The notes below the pieces were generated by a model that was not told where the DNA came from, searched no databases, and saw nothing but the letters and a program-made list of their open reading frames with translations. The position numbers were made by a program, and so were the translations under genes. Positions 35,290 to 44,659 of a stretch of 64,000 nt of DNA are shown in pieces. Source of the stretch: Maricaulis alexandrii (GTDB taxonomy: Bacteria > Pseudomonadota > Alphaproteobacteria > Caulobacterales > Maricaulaceae); the NCBI RefSeq assembly GCF_005871165.1, contig NZ_SWKP01000003.1:310001-374000 (forward strand), given 5' to 3'. Each line of letters starts with the position of its first letter. The stretch's first letter is position 1.

Positions 35290-36633
35290 TCACATCAGCA
35301 TCGTCATCGGGTCTTCGACGAAGGTCTTGAAGGCCTGGAGCCATTTGGCGCCGGTGGCGCCGTCGACGACGCGGTGGTCGCAGGTCAGGGTGACGGTCAT
35401 CACGGTGGCAATCGCCAGCGCGCCATCCTTCACCACAGGGCGCTGTTCGCCCGCGCCGACCGACAGGATCATGCCCTGGGGCGGGTTGATGATGGAGGCA
35501 AAGCTGTCGATGCCGAACATGCCCAGATTGGACAGGGAGAAGGTGCCGCCCTGGAATTCCTCGGGCTTGAGCTTCTTGTCGCGGGCGCGGGCCGCCAGAT
35601 CCTTCATCTCGCGGGAAATCTCCACGAGACCCTTGAGATCGGCATCCTTGACGATAGGCGTGATCAGCCCGCCTTCAATGGCCACGGCGACGGAGACGTC
35701 GGCATGCTTGTGGCGGGCGATATGGCCACCCTCGATCCAGGAGGAATTTGCCGCCGGCACCTTCTTCAACGCCAGGGCGGAGGCCTTGATCAGGATGTCA
35801 TTGACGGAGACCTTGGCGCCATCCTTCTCGGCGGCGGCATTCACGCGCTTGCGGAAGTCCAGCAGGGCGTCGATCCGGCAATCCACATTGAGCGGGAAGT
35901 GCGGGATGTCGCGGAAGCTCTCCGACAGGCGTTTGGCGGAAATCTTGGTGATATTGTCGGCCTTCTCGACCTCGTAGCGGTCGCGGGCAATGCCGAAGGC
36001 CTTGAGCGGATCGTCCATGTCGACCGGCGCGGCACTGGCCGGCGCTTCGGCGGCCTTGGACGGGGCTTCGGACGGTTGGGCATTCTCGACATCGCGCTTG
36101 ACGATGCGGCGATAGGGGCCCGACCCGTCTATGCTCGTCAGGTCCAGGCCCTTTTCGGCGGCGATCCGGCGCGCCAGCGGGCTCGCCTTGATGCGGTCGC
36201 CATCCTTGGACGGCGCGGCCGGGGCCTTGCTGTCTTTCGGCGCGGATTCGAGCCGACGCGCCGTGCCGCCGCTGTCTGATTGGGCCGGCTTTTCCGTGCC
36301 GCCGCCATTGCCCTCATCCGACTTGGCGCCTTCGGACTTGTCACCCTCAGACTTGGAAGACCCGGCCTTGTCGAGCGCGCTCTCGTCCTCGCCTTCTTCC
36401 AGCAGGATGGCGATGACCTCATTGACCTTCACGCCTTCACTGCCGTCGGCGACCAGGATCTTGCCCAGCACGCCTTCATCGACGGCCTCGACTTCCATCG
36501 TCGCCTTGTCGGTCTCGATCTCCGCGAGCACCATGCCGCTCTCAATGGTATCGCCTTCCTTGACGTGCCATTTGGCCAGCGTGCCCTCTTCCATGGTGGG
36601 CGACAGGGCGGGCATCAGGATTTCTATCGACAT
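35290..36633 (-). CDS. pdhC: Pyruvate dehydrogenase E2, dihydrolipoamide acetyltransferase
   Basis: E2 is the core of the pyruvate dehydrogenase complex and transfers the acetyl group from lipoamide to CoA. The 447-residue protein has one lipoyl domain (Lys43 in [13 protein letters not shown]), an Asp/Glu/Ser-rich linker, the E1/E3-binding domain ([17 protein letters not shown]) and the catalytic domain ending with [13 protein letters not shown], where His is catalytic. It is the last gene of the minus-strand pdh group, separated from pdhB by two small unrelated genes. Repeats lie just past its stop and could help end transcription. Confidence 0.96.
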   Translation of the reverse strand: MSIEILMPALSPTMEEGTLAKWHVKEGDTIESGMVLAEIETDKATMEVEAVDEGVLGKILVADGSEGVKVNEVIAILLEEGEDESALDKAGSSKSEGDKSEGAKSDEGNGGGTEKPAQSDSGGTARRLESAPKDSKAPAAPSKDGDRIKASPLARRIAAEKGLDLTSIDGSGPYRRIVKRDVENAQPSEAPSKAAEAPASAAPVDMDDPLKAFGIARDRYEVEKADNITKISAKRLSESFRDIPHFPLNVDCRIDALLDFRKRVNAAAEKDGAKVSVNDILIKASALALKKVPAANSSWIEGGHIARHKHADVSVAVAIEGGLITPIVKDADLKGLVEISREMKDLAARARDKKLKPEEFQGGTFSLSNLGMFGIDSFASIINPPQGMILSVGAGEQRPVVKDGALAIATVMTVTLTCDHRVVDGATGAKWLQAFKTFVEDPMTMLM

Positions 36634-36655
36634 GGGTCTCGTCCTCGTGGTCGGC

Positions 36656-37060
36656 CTACTGGCCGCGCTCCGAATGGGTTTGGGCGTTGGTCTCGTCCCA
36701 GTTCGCGCCGTCGAATTCCTCGAAGCGGAGCTGGAGATTGGCGTCGGCGTCCAGGCAGCGCAAATTCACCGTCCAGCCGTCAGGATGCGAGCGCGGCACA
36801 TAGAAGGCCTTCACCCCGCACTTGGAACAGAAGGTGTGACGGGCGGTCTGCGTGCCGAAGCGATAGGTCGTCAGGCTTTCCGCCCCGCGCTCGATCCTGA
36901 AATCGGCCTTGTCCACTATGAGGTGGATGAAGCCGGTCTTGGCGCACATGGAACAATTGCACGACAGGGCCACGACACTGTCCGGCAGGTTCACGGCAAA
37001 GCCGACCTCACCGCAGTGACACTCGCCATGACGCCAGGATTTGGTGGGGGAGTTGGTCAT
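36656..37060 (-). CDS. GFA/CENP-V-type zinc protein
   Basis: A 134-residue protein of the glutathione-dependent formaldehyde-activating (GFA) family. Zinc ligands are Cys14 and Cys16 (ECHCG), Cys34, Cys36 and Cys39 (CNCSMC) and a later CSKCG. Most bacterial members have no proven substrate. It overlaps the gene upstream by 4 bases (ATGA) and lies 22 bases before pdhC, so it must be cotranscribed with the pdh genes. Confidence 0.88.
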   Translation of the reverse strand: MTNSPTKSWRHGECHCGEVGFAVNLPDSVVALSCNCSMCAKTGFIHLIVDKADFRIERGAESLTTYRFGTQTARHTFCSKCGVKAFYVPRSHPDGWTVNLRCLDADANLQLRFEEFDGANWDETNAQTHSERGQ

Positions 37061-37464
37061 GCCGCTTCACCGTAGATCGTACGAAATTCTGGTTCGTCTT
37101 CCGCGACAATGTGTACGCATTCCTGCATCGTCATGATGACCCAATGGCGGGCCTTCACGCCCTGCTCCCGGTACAGAAACTCATGGGTCAAGAAGCCCGC
37201 TATGACGGGCGAGTTCGCGACCTCGAACATATCACCCGGTCCGTGAGCCACCAATTGATCCTGGTACTCTTCGTCATTCACGATGCAGTGCCATACCGGC
37301 TTGGATGTCAGCTCACAGGCGAAATCTTCGCCCGGCTTTTCATGTCTCCGAACCAGTTTCACAGCCAATTCCCCAAGCTCCAGCCTGCTGGAAACAAACT
37401 CGTATTCCCCCGCCGGAATGGCCGGGGTCCATGCTTTCAGTTCCGATTTCGAGAAATCGAACAC
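37057..37464 (-). CDS. Conserved-looking hypothetical protein within the pdh operon
   Basis: A 135-residue protein that I do not recognise. It has no signal peptide or membrane segment, is rich in aromatic and acidic residues, and contains HGPGDMFEVANSPVIAGFLTHEF and a C-terminal [19 protein letters not shown]. The start is GTG at 37464, with GGAG inside the end of pdhB at a normal distance, three bases after the pdhB stop. Its own stop overlaps the GFA gene start. The tight coupling on both sides supports a real gene. Confidence 0.75.
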   Translation of the reverse strand: MFDFSKSELKAWTPAIPAGEYEFVSSRLELGELAVKLVRRHEKPGEDFACELTSKPVWHCIVNDEEYQDQLVAHGPGDMFEVANSPVIAGFLTHEFLYREQGVKARHWVIMTMQECVHIVAEDEPEFRTIYGEAA

Positions 37465-37467
37465 ACC

Positions 37468-38898
37468 CTACTCCGCGTAGCAGACAGCCTTGGCCGCCTT
37501 CACGATGTCCTCGACGCCCGGCAGGGAGAGTTTTTCCAGATTGCCGGCATAGGGCAGCGGCACATCGGCCTGGTGGACGCGGGCGGGCGGGGCGTCGAGA
37601 TAGTCGAAGGCCTCGGCGGTGACGACGGCGGCGATTTCCGCGCCGACGCCATGCTGGCCCCAGCCTTCCTCGGCGCAAACGATGCGATTGGTCTTCTTGA
37701 CCGATTCAACGACCGTCGCCGTGTCGAGCGGGCGCAGGGTGCGCAGGTCGATCACTTCGGCCTCGATCCCCTCTTCCGCCAGTTGTTCGGCGGCCTGGAG
37801 GGCAAATCCGACCATGCGGGAATGCGCGGTGATGGTCACGTCCGAGCCTTCGCGGCGCACCTTGGCCTTGCCGATCGGCAGAACCCAGTCCTCCACATCC
37901 GGCACGTCGAAGGTCTCGCCATAGATGAGTTCGTGCTCGAGGAAGACGACCGGGTTCGGGTCGCGAATGGCAGCTTTCAGCAGGCCCTTGGCGTCAGCGG
38001 CATCATAGGGCGCGATCACTTTCAGGCCGGGCACATTGGCATACCAGGCGGAATAGTCCTGGGAGTGCTGGGCACCGACGCGGGAGGCCGCACCATTGGG
38101 ACCGCGGAACACGATCGGACAGCCCATCTGGCCACCGGACATGTAGAGCGTCTTGGCGGCGGAGTTGATGATCTGGTCAATGGCCTGCATGGCGAAGTTG
38201 AAGGTCATGAATTCCACGACCGGCTTCAGCCCGTTGAAGGCCGCGCCCACGCCCAGACCGGCAAAGCCGTGCTCGGTGATCGGCGTGTCGACGACGCGCT
38301 TGGGGCCGAACTCGTCCAGCAGGCCGCGGGTCACCTTGTAGGCGCCCTCATACTCGGCCACTTCCTCGCCCATGACGAAGACGGTGTCGTCACGGCGCAT
38401 TTCCTCGGCCATGGCGTCACGCAGTGCGTCGCGGACCGTGGTTTCCTTCATCTCCGTACCGGACGGGATCTCCGGATCGGACGCGTCCGGCGCGGAATGA
38501 TCGACAAAGACCGGCTCGCCCGTGTTCGACGAGTCGTCCGACGCCTCGGTATCCGCTTCGGCTGCGTCATCGGCGCTGTCATCGCCCGACTCGTCCTCGG
38601 ACGTGTCGTCAGAGGAAGACGCCGCTTTCGGCGCCTCCAGATTGTCCGGGTCCTCGCCCTCCTCGGCCAGGATGGCGATGGCGGCATTCACCTTCACGCC
38701 TTCCGTGCCCTCGGCGACCAGAAGCTTGGCGACCACGCCCTCTTCAACAGCCTCGACTTCCATCGTGGCCTTGTCGGTCTCGATCTCGGCAATGACATCG
38801 CCACTTTCGACGCTGTCACCTTCCTTGATGAGCCATTTGGCCAGCGTGCCTTCTTCCATCGTGGGCGAAAGCGCCGGCATGAGAACTTCGATCGACAT
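37468..38898 (-). CDS. pdhB: Pyruvate dehydrogenase E1 beta with N-terminal lipoyl domain
   Basis: The 476-residue E1-beta subunit works with PdhA in thiamine-diphosphate-dependent decarboxylation of pyruvate. A lipoyl domain (about residues 1-78, Lys43 in [13 protein letters not shown]) precedes a long acidic Ser/Asp/Glu linker (about 85-145) and then the transketolase-like core with [35 protein letters not shown] and [18 protein letters not shown] lipoyl domain on E1-beta is characteristic of alphaproteobacteria. The first 20 or so residues are almost identical to those of PdhC. Confidence 0.96.
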   Translation of the reverse strand: MSIEVLMPALSPTMEEGTLAKWLIKEGDSVESGDVIAEIETDKATMEVEAVEEGVVAKLLVAEGTEGVKVNAAIAILAEEGEDPDNLEAPKAASSSDDTSEDESGDDSADDAAEADTEASDDSSNTGEPVFVDHSAPDASDPEIPSGTEMKETTVRDALRDAMAEEMRRDDTVFVMGEEVAEYEGAYKVTRGLLDEFGPKRVVDTPITEHGFAGLGVGAAFNGLKPVVEFMTFNFAMQAIDQIINSAAKTLYMSGGQMGCPIVFRGPNGAASRVGAQHSQDYSAWYANVPGLKVIAPYDAADAKGLLKAAIRDPNPVVFLEHELIYGETFDVPDVEDWVLPIGKAKVRREGSDVTITAHSRMVGFALQAAEQLAEEGIEAEVIDLRTLRPLDTATVVESVKKTNRIVCAEEGWGQHGVGAEIAAVVTAEAFDYLDAPPARVHQADVPLPYAGNLEKLSLPGVEDIVKAAKAVCYAE

Positions 38899-38931
38899 GG
38901 CTTCTTCCCGTGTCCTGTTCGTTAGGCGAGG

Positions 38932-39342
38932 TCAGCCATTGGCTGCCTCGGGTTTGTAACGAAGCGCGTGCTCACGCATGCGTTCCGCGAAATCGACCAG
39001 CGTGTTCAAGGGCCGCATCAGCACCTCGATCCGCGTCATTTTACCCGCATCATCAATCGTGATGCGGTCGAAACCGACCAGACCCTTGCCATCCACCGTT
39101 CCGGTGAATTCCAGGATCAGCTCATTCCCCTCGACCCATTCCTTGCGGTAGGCGAAATCCTCGACGATCGAGATCACCCCCATCAGGATGTGCAGGATGT
39201 AGCGCGTGTCGGCGGAGGGCTTCCACACGACCGGCGAATGCAGTTCGCAATGCTCGGCCATGATCGATTTGATCATCTCGGCATCGCGCGTCTCGACGGC
39301 CTTGTGCCAGGTCTCCAGAAAATGTTTCACCTGTGGTGTCAT
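38932..39342 (-). CDS. SnoaL/NTF2-like protein
   Basis: A 136-residue protein of the nuclear-transport-factor-2 fold: TPQVKHFLETWHKAVETRDAEMI at the start, a conserved HSPVVWKP strand and a C-terminal GFDRITIDDAGKMTRIEVLMRPLNTL. Relatives include small isomerases, hydrolases and non-catalytic proteins, so no activity can be assigned. It sits between pdhA and pdhB, 33 bases upstream of pdhB on the same strand, and would be transcribed with them. Confidence 0.82.
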   Translation of the reverse strand: MTPQVKHFLETWHKAVETRDAEMIKSIMAEHCELHSPVVWKPSADTRYILHILMGVISIVEDFAYRKEWVEGNELILEFTGTVDGKGLVGFDRITIDDAGKMTRIEVLMRPLNTLVDFAERMREHALRYKPEAANG

Positions 39343-39437
39343 GGTGCGTCTCCCCTATTGCCCGAACACTCCCACACAGCCTCGCGTGAAAAGCGAGGGC
39401 TGAGCGCAGTGTATGCTCGGGCTCGAGACGCTCAAAT

Positions 39438-40454
39438 TCAGGCCTCCACGAGTACGTCGGTATAGAGTTCGCTCGGATCCGGTTCCGGGCTGTCCTTGGC
39501 GAACTGGGCCGCGTCGGCGACGATTTTCTTGACCTCCTTGTCGATCTCCTTGAGCTCCTCCTCGCTGGCATGCTTGCCCTCGATGAGACGCTTCTTGATC
39601 AGGTCGATCGGATCGTGGTGGGAGCGGATATCGTCGACTTCCTCACGCGTGCGGTATTTGGCCGGGTCGGACATGGAGTGGCCGCGATAGCGGTAGGTCT
39701 TCATCTCCAGGATATAGGGGCCCTTGCCCTCACGGGCGTGCTTCACGGCTTTCTCGGCCGCGCGCTTCACCGCCTCGACATCCATGCCGTCGACTTCCTC
39801 GCCGGGAATGCCGAAAGAGGCGCCGCGCTTGTGCAGATGGGTTTCCGAGGAGGCCCGCTTGACCGCCGTACCCATGGCGTACTGGTTGTTCTCGATCACA
39901 TAGATGACCGGGAGATCCCAAAGCTTCGCCATGTTGAAGCTTTCATAGACTTGGCCCTGATTGGCCGCGCCATCGCCGAAATAGGTTACGGCGACCTTCT
40001 TGTTTTCCTTGTAGGCGTCGGCGAAGGCCAGACCGGTCCCCAGGGAGACCTGGGCGCCGACAATGCCGTGACCGCCATAGAATTGCTTCTCGCGGGAGAA
40101 CATGTGCATGGAGCCGCCCTTGCCGCGCGAATACCCGCCTTCACGGCCGGTCAGCTCGGCCATGACGCCGTTCGGGTCCATGCCGCAGGCCAGCATGTGG
40201 GCGTGGTCGCGATAACCGGTGATGACCTGGTCACCCTCGTCCAGCGCCGCCTGGATCCCCGTCACCACGGCTTCCTGGCCGATATAGAGGTGACAGAAGC
40301 CGGCGATCAGTCCCATCCCGTACAGCTGACCCGCCTTTTCCTCGAAACGGCGCATCATCAGCATGTCGCGATAGTATTTGAGCAGCTCGTCCTTGCCGGC
40401 GCCCTTGCCGGCGTCCTTGGCTGCGGAAGACTTCGTATTTCGCTTGGCGGCCAT
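39438..40454 (-). CDS. pdhA: Pyruvate dehydrogenase E1 alpha
   Basis: The 338-residue E1-alpha subunit carries the thiamine-diphosphate motif GDGAANQGQVYESFNMAKLWDLPVIYVIENN (seen in pieces from GDGAANQG to IENN) and the regulatory-loop region YRYRGHSMSDPAKYRTREEV. The N terminus is a Lys/Ala-rich tail before KYYRDMLMMRRFEEKAGQLY. The ATG at 40454 gives the usual length, but there is no Shine-Dalgarno site; instead a palindrome TTCGCGTGCGAA lies 4-15 bases upstream. This may mean a leaderless transcript or control at the start itself. It opens the group pdhA, SnoaL-like, pdhB, hypothetical, GFA, pdhC. Confidence 0.96.
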   Translation of the reverse strand: MAAKRNTKSSAAKDAGKGAGKDELLKYYRDMLMMRRFEEKAGQLYGMGLIAGFCHLYIGQEAVVTGIQAALDEGDQVITGYRDHAHMLACGMDPNGVMAELTGREGGYSRGKGGSMHMFSREKQFYGGHGIVGAQVSLGTGLAFADAYKENKKVAVTYFGDGAANQGQVYESFNMAKLWDLPVIYVIENNQYAMGTAVKRASSETHLHKRGASFGIPGEEVDGMDVEAVKRAAEKAVKHAREGKGPYILEMKTYRYRGHSMSDPAKYRTREEVDDIRSHHDPIDLIKKRLIEGKHASEEELKEIDKEVKKIVADAAQFAKDSPEPDPSELYTDVLVEA

Positions 40455-40457
40455 TAT

Positions 40458-40469
40458 TTCGCACGCGAA
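40458..40469. promoter_or_regulatory. Palindrome at the pdhA start, matching one before lpdA
   Basis: TTCGC-GT-GCGAA, followed by ATAATG on the coding strand, lies 4-15 bases before the pdhA ATG. The similar TTCGCATGTGAA before lpdA supports a common operator for the PDH complex genes. Confidence 0.5.
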
Positions 40470-40592
40470 CCAAACAGCCCGCGCTCCCATCTGACTGTGT
40501 TAGCGCCATATCAGACGATTGACCCAAACGGCAAGCGCCGGGCCCGAAAAAGTCACATTTGATGGGAGATATGCCCGCGTTCAAGCGCGCGG

Positions 40593-40904
40593 TCAGCGCT
40601 GCGGAGACGGTTCGATTTCGACGATGATTTCCCGCGGGTGCGCGACATTCAGGATGTCACGGGAGCGCTCTTCGACATAGTCCAGGTCCAGACTGTCAGA
40701 GCGCAGGCGCGAGGCTGTATCTTCCAGCCGTTCCCGTTCCGCCACGGCCAGTTCAAGCTCGGCTTCGGCGATGCGAATCTCGTTTTTGACGACAATCCAG
40801 TTGAGCACGCCCTGCTCGCCCGTCAGCGCGTGATAGCCGAAATAGGCAATCGCCACTGCGAGAAAGACAGTTGTACCGTATCGCTTGATTGCGTCCAAAA
40901 CCAA
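40593..40904 (-). CDS. ftsB: FtsB/DivIC-type septum formation protein
   Basis: A 103-residue bitopic membrane protein of the FtsB/DivIC family, which links early and late division proteins with FtsL and FtsQ. One membrane segment lies near residues 12-31 and a coiled-coil stretch near 40-72 (AEAELELAVAERERLEDTASRL), then the conserved DLDYVEERSRDILNVAHPREI. The start is TTG at 40904 with GAGGTGG close by; no in-frame ATG is available. The place between eno and pdhA is the standard one in alphaproteobacteria. A palindrome with GANTC sites lies upstream. Confidence 0.9.
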   Translation of the reverse strand: MVLDAIKRYGTTVFLAVAIAYFGYHALTGEQGVLNWIVVKNEIRIAEAELELAVAERERLEDTASRLRSDSLDLDYVEERSRDILNVAHPREIIVEIEPSPQR

Positions 40905-40979
40905 ACCACCTCGTAAGCCGCGACTTCCCCTGCCGCGTTGTGTTGAGGGTGATTCAACACGATCACGCTTGAGAAACGG

Positions 40980-40994
40980 TGAATCCCGGATTCA
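40980..40994. promoter_or_regulatory. 15-bp palindrome with GANTC sites upstream of ftsB
   Basis: TGAATCC-C-GGATTCA is a perfect 7-bp inverted repeat, 76-90 bases before the ftsB start. It contains GANTC at 40981 and 40989; two more lie at 40951 and 41006. GANTC is the CcrM methylation site, and clusters in promoters are typical of GcrA/CcrM-controlled cell-cycle genes. Confidence 0.5.
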
Positions 40995-41284
40995 GCAACG
41001 GGTAAGATTCAGGGCGGACTTGGGGCAGACCCGCCCGTGCGGAACACGGCGGATTGCCAGGCATTACAGGCGGTCCCACAGGAAGGTCTGTATTCTTGGA
41101 TAGTCTGGAATGTCCTGAAGGACCGCCCGCAACCCGGTGAAGCTGATTAAGGAACAGTCCGGCCAGACCCGTCCCGGCGCCACCCGCCCCGTCCGACCCG
41201 TGCACAGATGCGTGCGAAGCGTGGGAGGATTATGGGGTGGGTGCAGCGGGGTGGGGATTGGGCGGGGGTTATCCTCGGCGTGGC

Positions 41285-41412
41285 TGCGCCACGCGCCCCT
41301 CACCCGGCGCTGCGCGCCCCCCTCTCCCGCAAGGGGAGAGGGAGTGGGATCGAGCGCTATGCCCTCCTTCTCCCCTTGCGGGAGAAGGTGGCCCGAATGG
41401 GGCGGATGAGGG
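41285..41412. repeat. Inverted pair of palindromic repeat units (copy 2)
   Basis: Hairpins CCCTCTCCC/GGGAGAGGG (41319-41342) and CCTTCTCCC/GGGAGAAGG (41366-41388) carry the same GCAAGGGGAGA core in opposite orientation. Each is followed, reading outward, by a second short hairpin and a GGGTGAGGGG or GGATGAGGGG end. They lie just past the eno stop. Confidence 0.75.
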
Positions 41413-41439
41413 GGCGTCCGCGAAAGCGGACACCATGCA

Positions 41440-42747
<1,308 letters not shown>

Positions 42748-42970
42748 TCATACCCGCACGGAGCCTGTGTGCAAGGGCATGAAGAGCAGAATCCGCATGT
42801 TAGCGAAAACAATCCCCGATCCTGTCCTGACCTTGTCCTGAAAGGCCGCAAATGGATCAAGTTTTCAGAACCGGATTAGAGGAATCGCAAACCCTGTCGG
42901 GCAGGCTAAGGTCACAACAAGACTGGCACCGGACCAACCGGGCCTTCCGATCAAACCCTCAAGAGCCTGC

Positions 42971-43429
42971 ATGCCTCACCGGCCCAAAATCGTGAATGTG
43001 GAGTCCGTTTTCGAGGACCGGGCCGTGCTGATCTGTCTGCGCGGGCGGCAGACCCTCGCCTTCGCCACACCGGTGCGCAAACTGCTCTACTGGCTGTCCG
43101 GCAAGGGCAAGCGCCATTTCGTCTTCGATCTGCGCGAAACCACCTATCCCGCCGATCAGCTCGGACCGATCGTGGACAATGTCATCCAGGCTGCACGGGT
43201 TCTGCCCAGCATGCACATCGCCCTGTTGCACACGGGAAAAGAGCCGGAGACCGTGCGCTATCTGATGCAGGCCAATCGACGCATCGGCAACAAGGTGCTC
43301 GATGTGCATTCCCTGGAAGAGGCCCGCAACTGGATGTTTCCCGGCATGGGTGAGACGGACGGGAAAGCTGCGGAGAGCGGGGCGGATAATTACTTCGATC
43401 TCGATTCCCTGGATCGCCGCCGGGCCTGA
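42971..43429 (+). CDS. Hypothetical protein, possibly STAS-like
   Basis: A 152-residue cytoplasmic protein that I cannot assign. The pattern VNVESVFEDRAVLICLRGRQTLAFATPVRKLLYWLSGKGKRHFVFDLRETTYPADQLGPIV, in overall strand and helix order, recalls a STAS/anti-anti-sigma fold, with FDLRETT in the place of the usual regulatory-serine loop, but this is weak. The tail after residue 128 is acidic and probably disordered. The ribosome site is poor (GAGCC). It is divergent from eno and convergent with rpmF, ending at a shared terminator. Confidence 0.65.
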   Translation: MPHRPKIVNVESVFEDRAVLICLRGRQTLAFATPVRKLLYWLSGKGKRHFVFDLRETTYPADQLGPIVDNVIQAARVLPSMHIALLHTGKEPETVRYLMQANRRIGNKVLDVHSLEEARNWMFPGMGETDGKAAESGADNYFDLDSLDRRRA

Positions 43430-43454
43430 CCCTCACCCGCCGGCCATCAGGCAA

Positions 43455-43488
43455 GAAAAAACGCCCGGTCTCTCGACCGGGCGTTTTT
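43455..43488. terminator. Bidirectional intrinsic terminator
   Basis: ACGCCCGGTC pairs with GACCGGGCGT (10 bp, TCTC loop) with A and T runs on the two sides. It ends the hypothetical gene on the plus strand and rpmF on the minus strand. Confidence 0.93.
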
Positions 43489-43513
43489 CTGTGCCGTGAA
43501 GCATCCGGACGGA

Positions 43514-43696
43514 TCAGTCGTCCTTCGGCTCCAGGATCTGACGGCCGCGATACATGCCGGACTTCAGATCAACGTGGTGCGGGCGACGCAGCTCACCGCT
43601 GTCCTTGTCTTCGATGTAGACGGGAGCGGACAGCTTGTCGTGGGCCCGGCGCATGCCGCGCTTGCTCGGCGTGGTTTTTCTTTTAGGGACGGCCAT
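43514..43696 (-). CDS. rpmF: 50S ribosomal protein L32
   Basis: A 60-residue ribosomal protein L32 of the large subunit. It begins [21 protein letters not shown] and ends in [18 protein letters not shown], typical of alphaproteobacterial L32. It has no zinc-binding cysteine pairs, so it is the zinc-free form. GGAGAGG before the ATG at 43696 fixes the start. It is a single gene here; plsX and fabH, common neighbours elsewhere, are absent. Confidence 0.97.
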   Translation of the reverse strand: MAVPKRKTTPSKRGMRRAHDKLSAPVYIEDKDSGELRRPHHVDLKSGMYRGRQILEPKDD

Positions 43697-43829
43697 CAGC
43701 CTCTCCACAGTCTTGAATCATGCTCCGGACAGCCAGCGCCATCCGTTCGAGCCGCGCGGTATACATGCAGTTCGGGGGGCACGCAAGCGCCTGTCTGCTT
43801 TGATTGCAGGCAAAACAGCGTGCGCCCGT

Positions 43830-44471
43830 CTAGCCTTCGCCGAGCAGGCGTGCCGATCCGCCCATCGAGGTGCGGAATTCATAGGCTGACGGGTTGCCAT
43901 ACACGCGAACCGAACCGCCCGTCGAGGCCCGGGCTGACACACTCTGCGTCGCATGGGTGCGAATGTCCGCGCCGGTGGAGGCACTGGCATCGACATCCTC
44001 GCAAACCAGTTCGGACGCATCCAGATACCCGCCCGTGGAGGAATCAATCTCCAGTTCCGTACAGGAGCCGGAGACGCGGGCCGAGGCCCCGGTGGAGACT
44101 TCCAGCTCGAGCTCATCGGCGTCCAGTCCGCTGACCCGGGCCCGGATCCCGCGATTGAAGTCCAGTTCGTCCAAACCGGTCGTGGTCACTTCCACCACGA
44201 CATCCAGCGACCGGCGGCGCGAGAAGAAGCCGCTGTCCTGGTCGATCTCCAGCCGGCCATTGCGGACCTCAATCTCGATATCTGCAAAATCAGCCGCATC
44301 CCCGATCAAGCGGACCGCGGGCGTGTCCCCCGTCACGACTTCCAGCTCGAACCCGCCACCGGCATCGATCCGGTCGAAAGCATCGACCGGAACGGTTTGA
44401 GTGTCCTGGGCCAGAGCCGGTCCGGCCAGCATCACAGCGGCACCCAGTCCCGCGAAAACCACCTGTTTCAT
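43830..44471 (-). CDS. Exported DUF2807 (head-GIN) protein
   Basis: A 213-residue protein with a signal peptide (MKQVVFAGLGAAVMLAGPALAQ) and a DUF2807 domain, a beta-solenoid-like autotransporter-adhesin head fold. The N terminus FDRIDAGGGFELEVVTGD and the repeated ASTGADI, ASTGGSV and SSTGGYL turns are characteristic. Two cysteines (SGSCTEL and ELVCEDV) could pair. GGGAG six bases upstream supports the ATG at 44471. Its role is unknown. It resembles the bactofilin-like proteins of this window in architecture but not closely in sequence. Confidence 0.85.
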   Translation of the reverse strand: MKQVVFAGLGAAVMLAGPALAQDTQTVPVDAFDRIDAGGGFELEVVTGDTPAVRLIGDAADFADIEIEVRNGRLEIDQDSGFFSRRRSLDVVVEVTTTGLDELDFNRGIRARVSGLDADELELEVSTGASARVSGSCTELEIDSSTGGYLDASELVCEDVDASASTGADIRTHATQSVSARASTGGSVRVYGNPSAYEFRTSMGGSARLLGEG

Positions 44472-44659
44472 GCGCATCTCCCTCAACTTGCCCCCACGCC
44501 ATCATAGGGGTTTGTCCGTGAGATGCGTGTGAAACCCTGTTTAGATGCAGGTCAGGCGAAAAAGGCTTGGTATGTAATTTAAAGTTATTATTGGCGGAAT
44601 TGCACCCAAACGTTATCTGCCTGTACAGTGCGTCTTTCCAGACTGGTTAGGGGGACGCC

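Larger units (their letters stand above)
40905..41439. other. 535-base intergenic region between ftsB and eno
   Basis: No gene is seen. The left part (40905-41015) is the ftsB promoter region with a 15-bp palindrome and four GANTC sites. The middle part has no recognisable signal. The right part (41285-41412) holds a pair of palindromic repeat units next to the eno stop. Confidence 0.7.

Noticed and set aside
39379-39399. Terminator between pdhA and the SnoaL-like gene
   Set aside because: A 6-bp hairpin (CCTCGC/GCGAGG) is present but no T run follows on the minus strand; read-through into the operon is more likely.
40905-41439. Small genes in the ftsB-eno gap
   Set aside because: The short open frames there are Arg/Pro-rich translations of the repeat units without ribosome sites or plausible composition.
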